Origin: Ottowia sp. oral taxon 894
GTDB taxonomy: Bacteria > Pseudomonadota > Gammaproteobacteria > Burkholderiales > Burkholderiaceae_C
Length of the DNA stretch: 64,000 nt
Assembly (NCBI RefSeq): GCF_001262075.1
Contig: NZ_CP012073.1
Span: forward strand, 310,001-374,000
Reading direction: 5' to 3'
The notes under the pieces were generated by a model. The model was not told the origin of the DNA. It did not search any database and was given only the letters and a program-made list of their open reading frames with translations. Numbering within the stretch: position 1 is the first letter of the stretch; every line of letters begins with the position of its first letter. This document shows positions 57,567-64,000 of the stretch, piece after piece. The translations under genes were made by a program, and so were the position numbers.

Positions 57567-57652
57567 ATTTCGCTCCTTGTTTCATAGCATTATCTCCTCG
57601 CGAACACTGCGGCAACCGCATTTTCAACGGGCCTGAATCTGCTCCTCTTTTC
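57567..57652 (+). repeat. Family A repeat between nrdA and nrdB
   Basis: ATTTCGCTCCTTGTTTCATAGC with core GCATTATCTCCTCG, then GGGCCTGAATCTGCTCCTCT. It sits inside what should be a single operon, so it must be transcribed. Confidence 0.85.
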
Positions 57653-57694
57653 AATGCGCTGCCGCCTTTATCCTTCCATTTCACAGGCATTGCC

Positions 57695-58810
57695 ATGACC
57701 CAGCCCAGTATTCCCGAATCCATCTTCAACATTCACAAGAGCGACTACAAAAGCACCGATCTTTTTCTCGGCCAGCCCGGCGGCCTGCTCGATTCCATCA
57801 ACCGCCCTTATCCGGAGCTTTTCGCCATGTACAAGAAAATGCTCTCGCTGCGCTGGGACGAAAATGAATTCGACTACGCCTCGTGCAACAGCGAATTCAA
57901 AACCTGCTCGCGCGGCATGTATGACGCCATGATTTACAACCTGGCCTACCAGTGGGAAGCCGACACGGTGGCCAGCAAAAGCATCGTGCCCATACTGGCG
58001 CCTTTCATTACCAATTCGGAACTCTGGGGCGTGACGCTGGCCATTGGCGCCAATGAATACCTGCACGGCCTCACTTATTCCGAAATCGTGCGCAACAGCT
58101 TCGACAACCCGGACGAAGTATTCAACGAAATTCTCTCCATTACCGAAAGCTTTCACCGGCTGGAGAAAATGGCGCAGGTTTTTGGCGAGGTTTACACGGT
58201 ATCGCACCGCTATGCGCTGGGCCAGGCCAGCGGCGAAGAGGCATATGCCGCCGTCATGGCTTTTTATGTGGCGCTGTATTGCCTGGAGCGCATTCAGTTC
58301 ATTTCCTCATTCATCGTGACCTTTGCCTTTGGTGAAATCGGCATGTTCGTGCCCATTGCCAAAGCCATCCAGAAAATCTGCCAGGACGAGTTTGAAGTGC
58401 ACCAGCGGCTGGACCAGATGGTGATTCGCATCGAGCTGAATACCGCGCGCGGCCAAGCCTGGCTGGCGCAAAACCGCGAGAAAGCGCAGGCCATCGTCAC
58501 CGAAATCACGCAGGCCGAGCTGGACTGGTCGCAGTTTCTCGGCAGCCAGGACCGCGAGCTGCCCGGCATCACCGTCAAGAAGCTTCAGGATTCGGTCATC
58601 TTCAACGCCCAGCCCGTCTATGAAACCCTGGGCCTGGGCAGCCCCTTTCCCCGCGTGGCGGCCAACCCGCTGCCCTTCGTGGAGGAATGGATGAACGTGA
58701 ACGCCATCCAGGCCGCCCCGCAGGAAGAGGCGGGCCGCAACAGCGCCTACCTCATCGGCAGCATCATCCCGCGCCACACGGGGCGGGTGTATGACACGGA
58801 CGGGCTGTGA
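57695..58810 (+). CDS. nrdB: Ribonucleoside-diphosphate reductase class Ia, beta subunit NrdB
   Basis: Encodes 371 residues from the ATG at 57695, where MTQPSIPESIFNIHKSDYKS opens. It houses the diiron-tyrosyl radical cofactor. The first ligand set is visible: Asp in YQWEADTVA, then Glu and His in ANEYLHGLTY, where the final Tyr occupies the radical position (ExxHxxxY). The second half has ERIQF and CQDEFEVHQRL, in which the Glu-His spacing differs from the common ExxH pattern of Escherichia coli NrdB. The C-terminal tail (SIIPRHTGRVYDTDGL) docks into NrdA. A longer upstream in-frame opening overlaps nrdA and is rejected. Confidence 0.92.
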   Translation: MTQPSIPESIFNIHKSDYKSTDLFLGQPGGLLDSINRPYPELFAMYKKMLSLRWDENEFDYASCNSEFKTCSRGMYDAMIYNLAYQWEADTVASKSIVPILAPFITNSELWGVTLAIGANEYLHGLTYSEIVRNSFDNPDEVFNEILSITESFHRLEKMAQVFGEVYTVSHRYALGQASGEEAYAAVMAFYVALYCLERIQFISSFIVTFAFGEIGMFVPIAKAIQKICQDEFEVHQRLDQMVIRIELNTARGQAWLAQNREKAQAIVTEITQAELDWSQFLGSQDRELPGITVKKLQDSVIFNAQPVYETLGLGSPFPRVAANPLPFVEEWMNVNAIQAAPQEEAGRNSAYLIGSIIPRHTGRVYDTDGL

Positions 58811-58820
58811 AAAAAGGCCA

Positions 58821-58982
58821 GGAGCCTGTCCAAGGTCCGTCTGCGGGTGCGGTCTGCGGGCGCGAAAAGCGCGGATCCGGGCGCTCTGCTGCTTTGCAAA
58901 GCCTTGGCGGGCCGCAAGGCTTCAAGGCCCCTGCCCTTCCCGATCCGCAGCCCTTCATGAGCAGACTCCGGGCAGGTTCAGG
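58821..58982. repeat. Family B (MITE-like) element, probable copy
   Basis: Begins GGAGCCTGTCCAAGGTCCGT and ends AGACTCCGGGCAGGTTCAGG, imperfect inverted ends. The left interior (GGGCGCGAAAAGCGCGGATC) matches the inverted interior of the copies at 13085 and 16749. It lies between nrdB and the convergent ppsR. No gene is evident in 58811-59045. Confidence 0.5.
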
Positions 58983-59045
58983 GGCGGATCAAAGGCCGCG
59001 CATCCGGCTTTTCAGGCCGGGCGCGGGGCGGGGCGGGGTGGGCGC

Positions 59046-59867
59046 TCAGTATCCCAGCCGCTGCGGGTGCAGCTCCTGCAAGATGGTGGTGGCGATTTCT
59101 TCAATGCTTTTGGTGGTGGTGGACAGCCAGCGGATGCCGCTGCGGCGCATCATGGCTTCGGCTTCGCTGACTTCCATGCGGCAGTTTTCCAGCGAGGCGT
59201 AGCGCGAGCCGGGGCGGCGTTCGCTGCGGATTTCGGCCAGGCGCTGCGGGTTGATGCTCAGGCCAAAGAGCTTGTGCCGCCAGGCCAGCAAGGCGGGGGG
59301 AAGCTGGCGGCGCTCGAAGTCTTCGGGGATGAGCGGGTAGTTGGCGGCTTTCAGGCCGTGCTGCATGGCCAGGTACAGGCTGGTGGGCGTTTTGCCGCTG
59401 CGGCTGACGCCGACCAGGATGACATCGGCGCTTTGCAGGTCGCGGTCGCTTTGGCCGTCGTCGTGCGCGAGGCTGAAGTTGATGGCTTCGATGCGGTCGT
59501 GGTACTCGCGCGATTGGCTCACGTCGGCAAAGCGGCCCACGCGGTGCAGGCTTTTGACGCCCAGCTCCTGTTCCAGCGGCTGCACGAAGGTGGCGAAGGT
59601 GTCCATCCACATGCCTTTGCAGCCGGTTTTCACGACTTCGAGCACTTCGCGATCGACCAGCGTGGAAAAGACGAGCGGGCGCTGGCCTTCGGTTTCGCAG
59701 GCATGGTTGATTTGGCGGATGGCCTGGTGCGCCTTGTCGGGCGTATCGACGAAGGGCAGGCGCACGCGGCGCACGGCGATGTCGAACTGCGCGAGGATGG
59801 CGTTGCCAAAGGCTTCGGCGGTGATGCCGGTGCCGTCTGAAAGAAAGAACACGGTGCGGGCGGTCAT
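59046..59867 (-). CDS. ppsR: PEP synthase regulatory protein PpsR (DUF299 kinase/pyrophosphorylase)
   Basis: Encodes 273 residues. Bifunctional ADP-dependent kinase and phosphate-dependent pyrophosphorylase that switches phosphoenolpyruvate synthase off and on by threonine phosphorylation. Conserved blocks are TVFFLSDGTGITAEAFGNA, VGVSRSGKTPTSLYLA (the P-loop) and NYPLIPEDFERRQLP. The target gene ppsA, often divergent from ppsR, is not in the window. Confidence 0.93.
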   Translation of the reverse strand: MTARTVFFLSDGTGITAEAFGNAILAQFDIAVRRVRLPFVDTPDKAHQAIRQINHACETEGQRPLVFSTLVDREVLEVVKTGCKGMWMDTFATFVQPLEQELGVKSLHRVGRFADVSQSREYHDRIEAINFSLAHDDGQSDRDLQSADVILVGVSRSGKTPTSLYLAMQHGLKAANYPLIPEDFERRQLPPALLAWRHKLFGLSINPQRLAEIRSERRPGSRYASLENCRMEVSEAEAMMRRSGIRWLSTTTKSIEEIATTILQELHPQRLGY

Positions 59868-59937
59868 GGCGGTTTTTTTGCAAGAGGAGGGCAGACGCCG
59901 GGCAGTGTATCGGGCGGCAGGCGGCTGGATGTACTGA

Positions 59938-60022
59938 AAAACAGGAGCAAATCAAAAGGGTGAAAAAAGGCTTTTGCGCTGTTTTCACTAGGACGTATCG
60001 CTATCAATAGAGAAGCGAAATA
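59938..60022 (-). repeat. Family A repeat, full copy (reverse)
   Basis: AAAAACAGGAGCAAATCAAAA, core TCACTAGGACGTATCGCTAT, CAATAGAGAAGCGAAAT. It lies in the 419-bp spacer between the divergent ppsR and PepSY genes. The rest of that spacer shows only a short CTTCCGGC motif repeated four times (60199-60236). Confidence 0.88.
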
Positions 60023-60286
60023 CGGGCTGCCTCAGCGTTGGGAATGTGGCCCGGATGGCCCTTTTGCCTGCCCGCGCCGCCGCAAAGGGCCCAGGGGCGC
60101 GGCTGGCAGAAGCCCGGCGCTTGATGGGCACAAGGGCGGCGGGGTTTCAGCAATGCAAATGGCTTTCATCCCTAGAATGCGCGGCCCGCCGGCCTGGCTG
60201 CTTCCGGCCATTTCTTCCGGCCTTGCTTCCGGCTTTTCTTTGTTCTGGCGCTTCTTCGCCCTGGCGCCTTTGTCTTCATCGCGTTC

Positions 60287-60943
60287 ATGCCGCCGTCCTC
60301 ATCCGCTCCGCCTGATTTGCAAGCCGCGCGCCGCCGCGCCCGCTGGCTGCGGCTTTTTACGGTGTGGCACTGGGTGAGCGCGGCGCTGTGCCTGCTGGGC
60401 ATGGCGCTGTTTTCCGTGACGGGCATCACGCTCAACCACGCAGGGCAGATTGAATCGGCGCCCAAGGTGAGCACGCGCCGCGCCAGCGTGCCTGCCGATT
60501 TGCTGCAAGCCGCGCGGGCCGCCGATCCGCAAGACGCCAAAACGCCCGCGCCCCTGCCCGCTGATGTGCAGGCCTGGATACGCCGCGAGCTGGGCGTGAG
60601 CGTGCAGGGCCGCAAAGCGGAGTGGGACGCGGGCGAAGCCTACGTTTCCCTGCCGCGCCCCGGCGGCGACGCCTGGCTGCGCATCGACCTGGAAACGGGC
60701 GATCTGGAGTACGAGCAGACCGACCGGGGCTGGATTGCCTGGCTGAACGATCTGCACAAGGGCCGCCACACGGGCGCGGCCTGGCGCTGGTTCATCGACT
60801 TGTTCGCCATTGCGGCGCTGGTGTTTTCAGCCACGGGCCTGCTCATCATGAAGATGCACGCGGCCAGCCGGCCCATGACCTGGCCCATCACCGCGCTGGG
60901 TGTGCTCATTCCCGCGCTGCTGGCCATCTGGATGGCGCATTGA
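60287..60943 (+). CDS. PepSY-associated transmembrane protein
   Basis: Encodes 218 residues. The N-terminal segment WHWVSAALCLLGMALFSVTGITLNH carries the conserved HW..A...L..FS.TGI..NH pattern of PepSY_TM proteins, whose histidines may bind haem. A periplasmic PepSY-like domain follows (AYVSLPRPGGDAWLRIDLET). The second membrane pair is in LHKGRHTGAAWRWFIDLFAI followed by FSATGLLIM. Such proteins pass electrons across the inner membrane in ferric-reductase-like systems. It is encoded about 115 bp before a DUF2271 gene, with DUF4198 after that. Confidence 0.82.
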   Translation: MPPSSSAPPDLQAARRRARWLRLFTVWHWVSAALCLLGMALFSVTGITLNHAGQIESAPKVSTRRASVPADLLQAARAADPQDAKTPAPLPADVQAWIRRELGVSVQGRKAEWDAGEAYVSLPRPGGDAWLRIDLETGDLEYEQTDRGWIAWLNDLHKGRHTGAAWRWFIDLFAIAALVFSATGLLIMKMHAASRPMTWPITALGVLIPALLAIWMAH

Positions 60944-61057
60944 GCGTTTTTGATGGAGCGCCTTGGATTGACCGCTTTGGCCCGATGGCCCCTGAAGGCC
61001 GCCGCCCTCCGCTTTTCATCCACTTCCCCCTGAACCTGAAGAAAAGGAGCAATGCAC

Positions 61058-61594
61058 ATGAAAAAACCCCTCTGCGCCCTGGCCCTGGGCAGCGCGCTGG
61101 CCGCGCCCGCGCTGGCCGCCGGGCTGGACGTGAGCGTGGAAATTCCGCGCCTGAACGTGGCCGAATACCACCGCCCTTACGTGGCCATCTGGGTGGAGCC
61201 TGCCGACGCCAAGGCCGATGTGCCCGGTACGCCCGCCACGCTGGCCGTCTGGTACGACGTGCGCGTGGCCGACGGCGACAGCAAGGGCACGAAATGGCTC
61301 AAGGACATGCGCCAGTGGTGGCGCCGCGCGGGCCGCAATCTGGACATGCCCGTCGATGGCGTCAGCGGCGCCACGCGTCCCTCTGGCGTGCAAACGCTTT
61401 CTTTCACCGCCGGCAGCGGCCCCCTGCCCAATCTGCCCGCCGGCAGCTACAAGCTGATGGTGGAAGCGGCCCGCGAAGTCGGCGGCCGCGAAGTGCTCAG
61501 CGTGCCGTTTGACTGGCCCCCAAAAGCCGCCGCCCAGGCGCAGGCGCAAGGCAGCAGCGAGCTAGGCGCGGTGCGCGTCACGCTCAAGCCCTGA
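61058..61594 (+). CDS. DUF2271 periplasmic protein with a flavinylation-like motif
   Basis: Encodes 178 residues from the ATG at 61058, which is 8 bp after AAGGAG. An ATG 6 bp upstream is too close to that site. A signal peptide (MKKPLCALALGSALAAPALA) directs it to the periplasm. DUF2271 features are HRPYVAIWVEPADAK, ATLAVWYDVRVAD, and KWLKDMRQWWRRAG. The block VDGVSGATRPSG (Asp100-Thr106) matches the D-x-x-S/T-G-A-T pattern to which ApbE attaches FMN on threonine. An extracytosolic electron-transfer role with the PepSY protein is inferred. No apbE gene is in the window. Confidence 0.78.
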   Translation: MKKPLCALALGSALAAPALAAGLDVSVEIPRLNVAEYHRPYVAIWVEPADAKADVPGTPATLAVWYDVRVADGDSKGTKWLKDMRQWWRRAGRNLDMPVDGVSGATRPSGVQTLSFTAGSGPLPNLPAGSYKLMVEAAREVGGREVLSVPFDWPPKAAAQAQAQGSSELGAVRVTLKP

Positions 61595-61616
61595 CCGCAG
61601 GCTTGCGGAAAGCCTG

Positions 61617-61704
61617 AATACGCTCCTGAATCCATAGCATGATGTCCTAGTGGAATCTGCGCGAAGGCCGTTTTCAGCCTTCTGGATTCGCTTCTCTTTT
61701 TGAA
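61617..61704 (+). repeat. Family A repeat between the DUF2271 and DUF4198 genes
   Basis: AATACGCTCCTGAATCCATAG, then GCATGATGTCCTAGTGGAAT and CTGGATTCGCTTCTCTTTTT. A well-preserved copy inside a probable operon. Confidence 0.9.
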
Positions 61705-61744
61705 CCTGTTCATCTTCTCTCAACCTCCGCAAAGGACTTGCGTC

Positions 61745-62545
61745 ATGAAACTCGCTCCCCGCATTGCCGCCGCCCTGCTCGCCCTGGGCCTGACCGCCGC
61801 GCAGGCGCACAACGTCTGGCTGCTGCCTTCTGCCACCAGCCTCTCCAAGCCCGAATGGGTCACGGTGGATGCCGCCGTGGCCAACGACCTGTTTTATTTC
61901 AACCATTTCCCGCTCAAGCTCGACCACCTTGCCATCACCGCCCCCGACGGCAGCCGCGTGGAGCCGGACAAGCCCTTCACCGGCAATTTGCGCAGCGTTT
62001 TCGACTTCAAGCCCGCCCAGCGCGGCACGTATCGCGTGGCCATCGTCAATGCAGGCGGCCTCACGGCCATTTACAAAGACGGCGAAGGCAAGCCCAGGCG
62101 CTGGCGCGGCACGCCCGAAAAATTTGCCGCCGAAGTGCCCGCCGACGCCAAAGACCTGGAAGTCTTTGAATCCAGCCTGCGCGTGGAAACCTTCGTCACC
62201 GTCGGCAAGCCCAGCGCCATCACGCCCAGCGGCAAGGGCCTGGAGCTGGCGCCCGTGACCCACCCCAACGACCTGGCCCCGGGCGAGCCGGCCACCTTTG
62301 CCATGCACCTGGACGGCCAGCCCGCCGCCGGGCTTGAAATCAAGGCCGTGCGCGGCGGCACCCGCTACCGCGACAAGCTGGAAGAAATCAAAACCACCAC
62401 CGACGCCAAGGGCCAGTTCACCCTCACCTTCCCGCAAGCGGGCATGTACTGGATTGACGTGGACGCCGACGACGCCAAAACCACCTTTCCCAAAGCCAAA
62501 AAGCGCCGCCTGGCCTACGTGGCCACGGTGGAAGTGCTGCCCTGA
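61745..62545 (+). CDS. DUF4198 secreted protein
   Basis: Encodes 266 residues from the ATG at 61745. A signal peptide ends at ...TAAQAHN, and His-Asn-Val-Trp-Leu at the new N-terminus is typical of DUF4198 (a NikM/CbtA-associated, often metal-related periplasmic family). Beta-rich body with LAPVTHPNDLAPGEPATFAM and GGTRYRDKLEEIKTTTDAKG, ending YVATVEVLP. It is the last of the PepSY-DUF2271-DUF4198 set, which as a group suggests periplasmic redox handling of a metal. Confidence 0.82.
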   Translation: MKLAPRIAAALLALGLTAAQAHNVWLLPSATSLSKPEWVTVDAAVANDLFYFNHFPLKLDHLAITAPDGSRVEPDKPFTGNLRSVFDFKPAQRGTYRVAIVNAGGLTAIYKDGEGKPRRWRGTPEKFAAEVPADAKDLEVFESSLRVETFVTVGKPSAITPSGKGLELAPVTHPNDLAPGEPATFAMHLDGQPAAGLEIKAVRGGTRYRDKLEEIKTTTDAKGQFTLTFPQAGMYWIDVDADDAKTTFPKAKKRRLAYVATVEVLP

Positions 62546-62632
62546 GCGCACGGGCGGCGCCAGCCGGTGAGCCTATGAAATAGGCTGTGCTACAATTCGC
62601 CGCTTTCTTGCCCAGGCAAGGAAAAACGGCCA

Positions 62633-62708
62633 GGGTCGTTAGCTCAGCTGGTAGAGCAGCGGACTCTTAATCCGTCGGTCGTAGGTTCGAACCCTACACG
62701 ACCCACCA
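62633..62708 (+). tRNA. tRNA-Lys (anticodon CTT)
   Basis: A 76-nt cloverleaf: acceptor GGGTCGT with ACGACCC, D-arm GCTC...GAGC, anticodon stem-loop CGGA-CTCTTAA-TCCG with CTT, T-arm GTAGG-TTCGAAC-CCTAC, and encoded CCA. A TACAAT at 62591-62596 may be its -10. A hairpin AGCCTAT-GAA-ATAGGCT (62570-62586) precedes it and may end the DUF4198 transcript. Confidence 0.95.
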
Positions 62709-62727
62709 TCTGGCCCATTTTTGAAGC

Positions 62728-62762
62728 AACCCGCTGATTCGTTTGAACAGCGGGTTTTTTAT
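62728..62762 (+). terminator. Intrinsic terminator of tRNA-Lys
   Basis: AACCCGCTG and CAGCGGGTT form a 9-bp stem around an 11-nt loop, followed by a T run. It lies 20 bp after the tRNA. Confidence 0.85.
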
Positions 62763-62779
62763 TGCCCGCCATTTTCGCC

Positions 62780-63658
62780 ATGCGCCAAGGTCGTCCGCGC
62801 CGTTCCCATTATCGACGCCGCCAGTCTCTTTTCCCGGCGGGTTTTTCATTGGCGGTCATGGGGACTATTTTGCTGCTCATGGCATTCATGCTGGGTGGCT
62901 CTGGCGTTTTGGCCAGCGCGCGGAAACTGTTTTTGTTTGCGGGATGGCAAATACTAGGGGCAGGCGCGGCCTTGGTGTTTCTGCATGTCTTGCTAAGCAA
63001 AAGAGCGGCATCCGTGCAAAAAGAACATCGGCCCCAGCTTAATCAATCATCCGCCCCGTCCGCAGGAGAAACGGATGAAGACGCGCCGCCCGGCCCGCGC
63101 CCTTCTCAATGGAGCGCCGAAGTTTTTGCACAAATCGAATGGCGCCGGTTTGAAGCCGTTTGCGAAAAACTATTCGTACTAAAGGGCTTTGAAACGCGCT
63201 CCAAACCTTTTGGGCCGGATGATGGCGTGGATATCTGGCTGCATTCTCCCGCCACCCGATTGACGGTGCCCGTGCAATGCAAGCATTGGAAAAGCACACA
63301 AGTGGGCATAAAAGAAGTGCGCGAATTTTTGGGCGTGATGGCGGCCTGTCATATCAAGCGCGGTATTTATGCTACGACATCCCGGTTTTCAGATAAGGCA
63401 CGGCAATTTGCCCGCGCCAATGGCATCAGCGCGCTGGACGGCGGGCGCCTGCTGGCCATGATTCAGGCGCAAACGCCGCAACAGCAGCAGCAATTGCTGG
63501 ACGTGGCATTGCAAGGCGAATACTGGAAGCCGACTTGCGCCAGTTGTGGTCACAAAATGGCGCGGAAAAAAACCGGCAACGTTTTTTCATGGCAATGCAA
63601 ATGCGGCAAAAGCCAACCCATCTTTATTGGCAAAGAAAACGCCGCTGCTGCGGCATGA
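62780..63658 (+). CDS. Membrane-anchored Mrr-like nuclease with C-terminal zinc ribbon
   Basis: Encodes 292 residues from the ATG at 62780 (an in-frame TTG at 62762 would overlap the tRNA terminator). Two N-terminal membrane segments (FSLAVMGTILLLMAFMLGGS, FAGWQILGAGAALVFLHVLL) are followed by a charged linker and an Mrr/PD-(D/E)XK-type endonuclease domain. The domain shows EWRRFEAVCEKLFVLKGFE, then GPDDGVDIWLH (Asp) and VPVQCKHWKS (Gln-x-Lys), then GIYATTSRFSDKARQFA. The end is a four-cysteine ribbon (PTCASCGHKMARK, WQCKCGK). Related proteins are type IV restriction or genome-surveillance nucleases. Membrane anchoring suggests action on incoming DNA, which is inferred. Complete gene. Confidence 0.82.
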   Translation: MRQGRPRRSHYRRRQSLFPAGFSLAVMGTILLLMAFMLGGSGVLASARKLFLFAGWQILGAGAALVFLHVLLSKRAASVQKEHRPQLNQSSAPSAGETDEDAPPGPRPSQWSAEVFAQIEWRRFEAVCEKLFVLKGFETRSKPFGPDDGVDIWLHSPATRLTVPVQCKHWKSTQVGIKEVREFLGVMAACHIKRGIYATTSRFSDKARQFARANGISALDGGRLLAMIQAQTPQQQQQLLDVALQGEYWKPTCASCGHKMARKKTGNVFSWQCKCGKSQPIFIGKENAAAAA

Positions 63659-63667
63659 AAGCCGCCA

Positions 63668-64000
63668 TCAGGCCGGCGGCTTGCCGGGGCGGACCGTGGC
63701 CTTGATTTGCAAGGTGCGCCCGGCTTGAGCATCGCGCACGGCCGTTGTGGCGGGCTGGTTCATCTGCAAGTCCATCTCGAAGCGGCCCCTGGCGCGCCAG
63801 TCCAGCGAGTCGATCTCCCTGAAGGACAGCTCGCCTTGCAGCCTGACGCGGCCGGGGCGGGCGGCGTCGCATTCGGCCATCAGGTCCAGGCGTTCCACGC
63901 GATCGTCCGCTTCTTTCTTGAAGCTGAGCTTGCGGCCGGAGCGGGCTTGCAGCTGGGGCGCGAAAAGCGGCCGGCCGCCATCGGAGATTTCCAGGACGAT
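63668..64000 (-). CDS. C-terminal part of an unidentified protein (window edge)
   Basis: The minus-strand frame enters from the right edge and ends at 63668. About 110 residues are visible, including LEISDGGRPLFAPQLQARSG, CDAARPGRVRLQGELSFREI and LQIKATVRPGKPPA. The pattern of strands suggests a beta-rich, possibly secreted protein. No family is recognised and the start lies outside the window. Confidence 0.6.
   Translation of the reverse strand: MVLEISDGGRPLFAPQLQARSGRKLSFKKEADDRVERLDLMAECDAARPGRVRLQGELSFREIDSLDWRARGRFEMDLQMNQPATTAVRDAQAGRTLQIKATVRPGKPPA

Overview
The window is high-GC chromosomal DNA from a betaproteobacterium, most likely family Comamonadaceae (order Burkholderiales). The evidence is the ribosomal proteins L28 and L33, the rseP-bamA-skp-lpxD-fabZ-lpxA run, class Ia ribonucleotide reductase, FtsK, a 1351-residue PurL, and branched-chain-type ABC genes. 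The genus cannot be fixed from sequence alone. Most genes are ordinary housekeeping or transport genes, but the spacers are full of short dispersed repeats, insertion-sequence (IS) remnants and decaying genes.

Layout. 1-4 kb: end of an unknown gene, a strong terminator, an IS5-type transposase remnant, recJ and a TPR-like membrane protein. 4-7 kb: a branched-chain-type ABC binding protein and two ATPases, with no permease genes. 7.9-10.2 kb: a divergent Old Yellow Enzyme/LysR pair, both frameshifted. 10.3-14 kb: MaoC hydratase, tRNA-Ala, an rpmB-rpmG-tRNA-Ser transcription unit, trxB and a Crp/Fnr regulator. 14-14.9 kb: two IS remnants. 15.1-17.7 kb: a class 3 lipase with a putative membrane-active tail, followed by an ankyrin lipoprotein (candidate toxin and immunity). 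18-22 kb: a TonB siderophore receptor, a coupled small gene and an AraC regulator. 22-27 kb: a DUF2339 membrane protein and ubiD. 27-29.3 kb: a pesticin/T4-lysozyme-like muramidase overlapping a secreted partner (second candidate toxin and immunity pair). 29.5-38.9 kb: hemerythrin fragment, poxB, a small membrane protein, an NSS transporter, purL and an LprI-like protein. 39-44 kb: ftsK, dapE and a DUF2459 protein. 44.3-46.9 kb: a four-gene WYL-regulator operon with a divergent XRE gene. 46.9-47.6 kb: an RluA-type pseudouridine synthase pseudogene. 47.9-54.5 kb: envelope biogenesis cluster. 54.6-58.8 kb: a cobalamin riboswitch upstream of nrdA-nrdB. 59-62.5 kb: ppsR and a PepSY-DUF2271-DUF4198 set. 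62.6-64 kb: tRNA-Lys, a membrane-anchored Mrr-like nuclease and a partial gene.

The most striking feature is an about 85-bp repeat (called family A here). About 17 recognisable copies occur in both orientations, roughly one per 4 kb. Nearly all lie between genes, and one apparently sits in frame inside purL. Each well-preserved copy carries the same short motif (GCTCCTC plus a T-rich ATA tail) at both ends, about 70 bp apart, as direct rather than inverted repeats. A second family (B), about 160 bp with inverted ends resembling GAACCTGTTCA, looks like a MITE (miniature inverted-repeat transposable element).

Functionally, the two candidate effector/immunity pairs, the WYL operon, the cobalamin riboswitch upstream of an oxygen-dependent ribonucleotide reductase, and the DUF2271 protein with a flavinylation-like DGVSGAT motif are the places most worth follow-up. 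The many frameshifted genes suggest ongoing decay.
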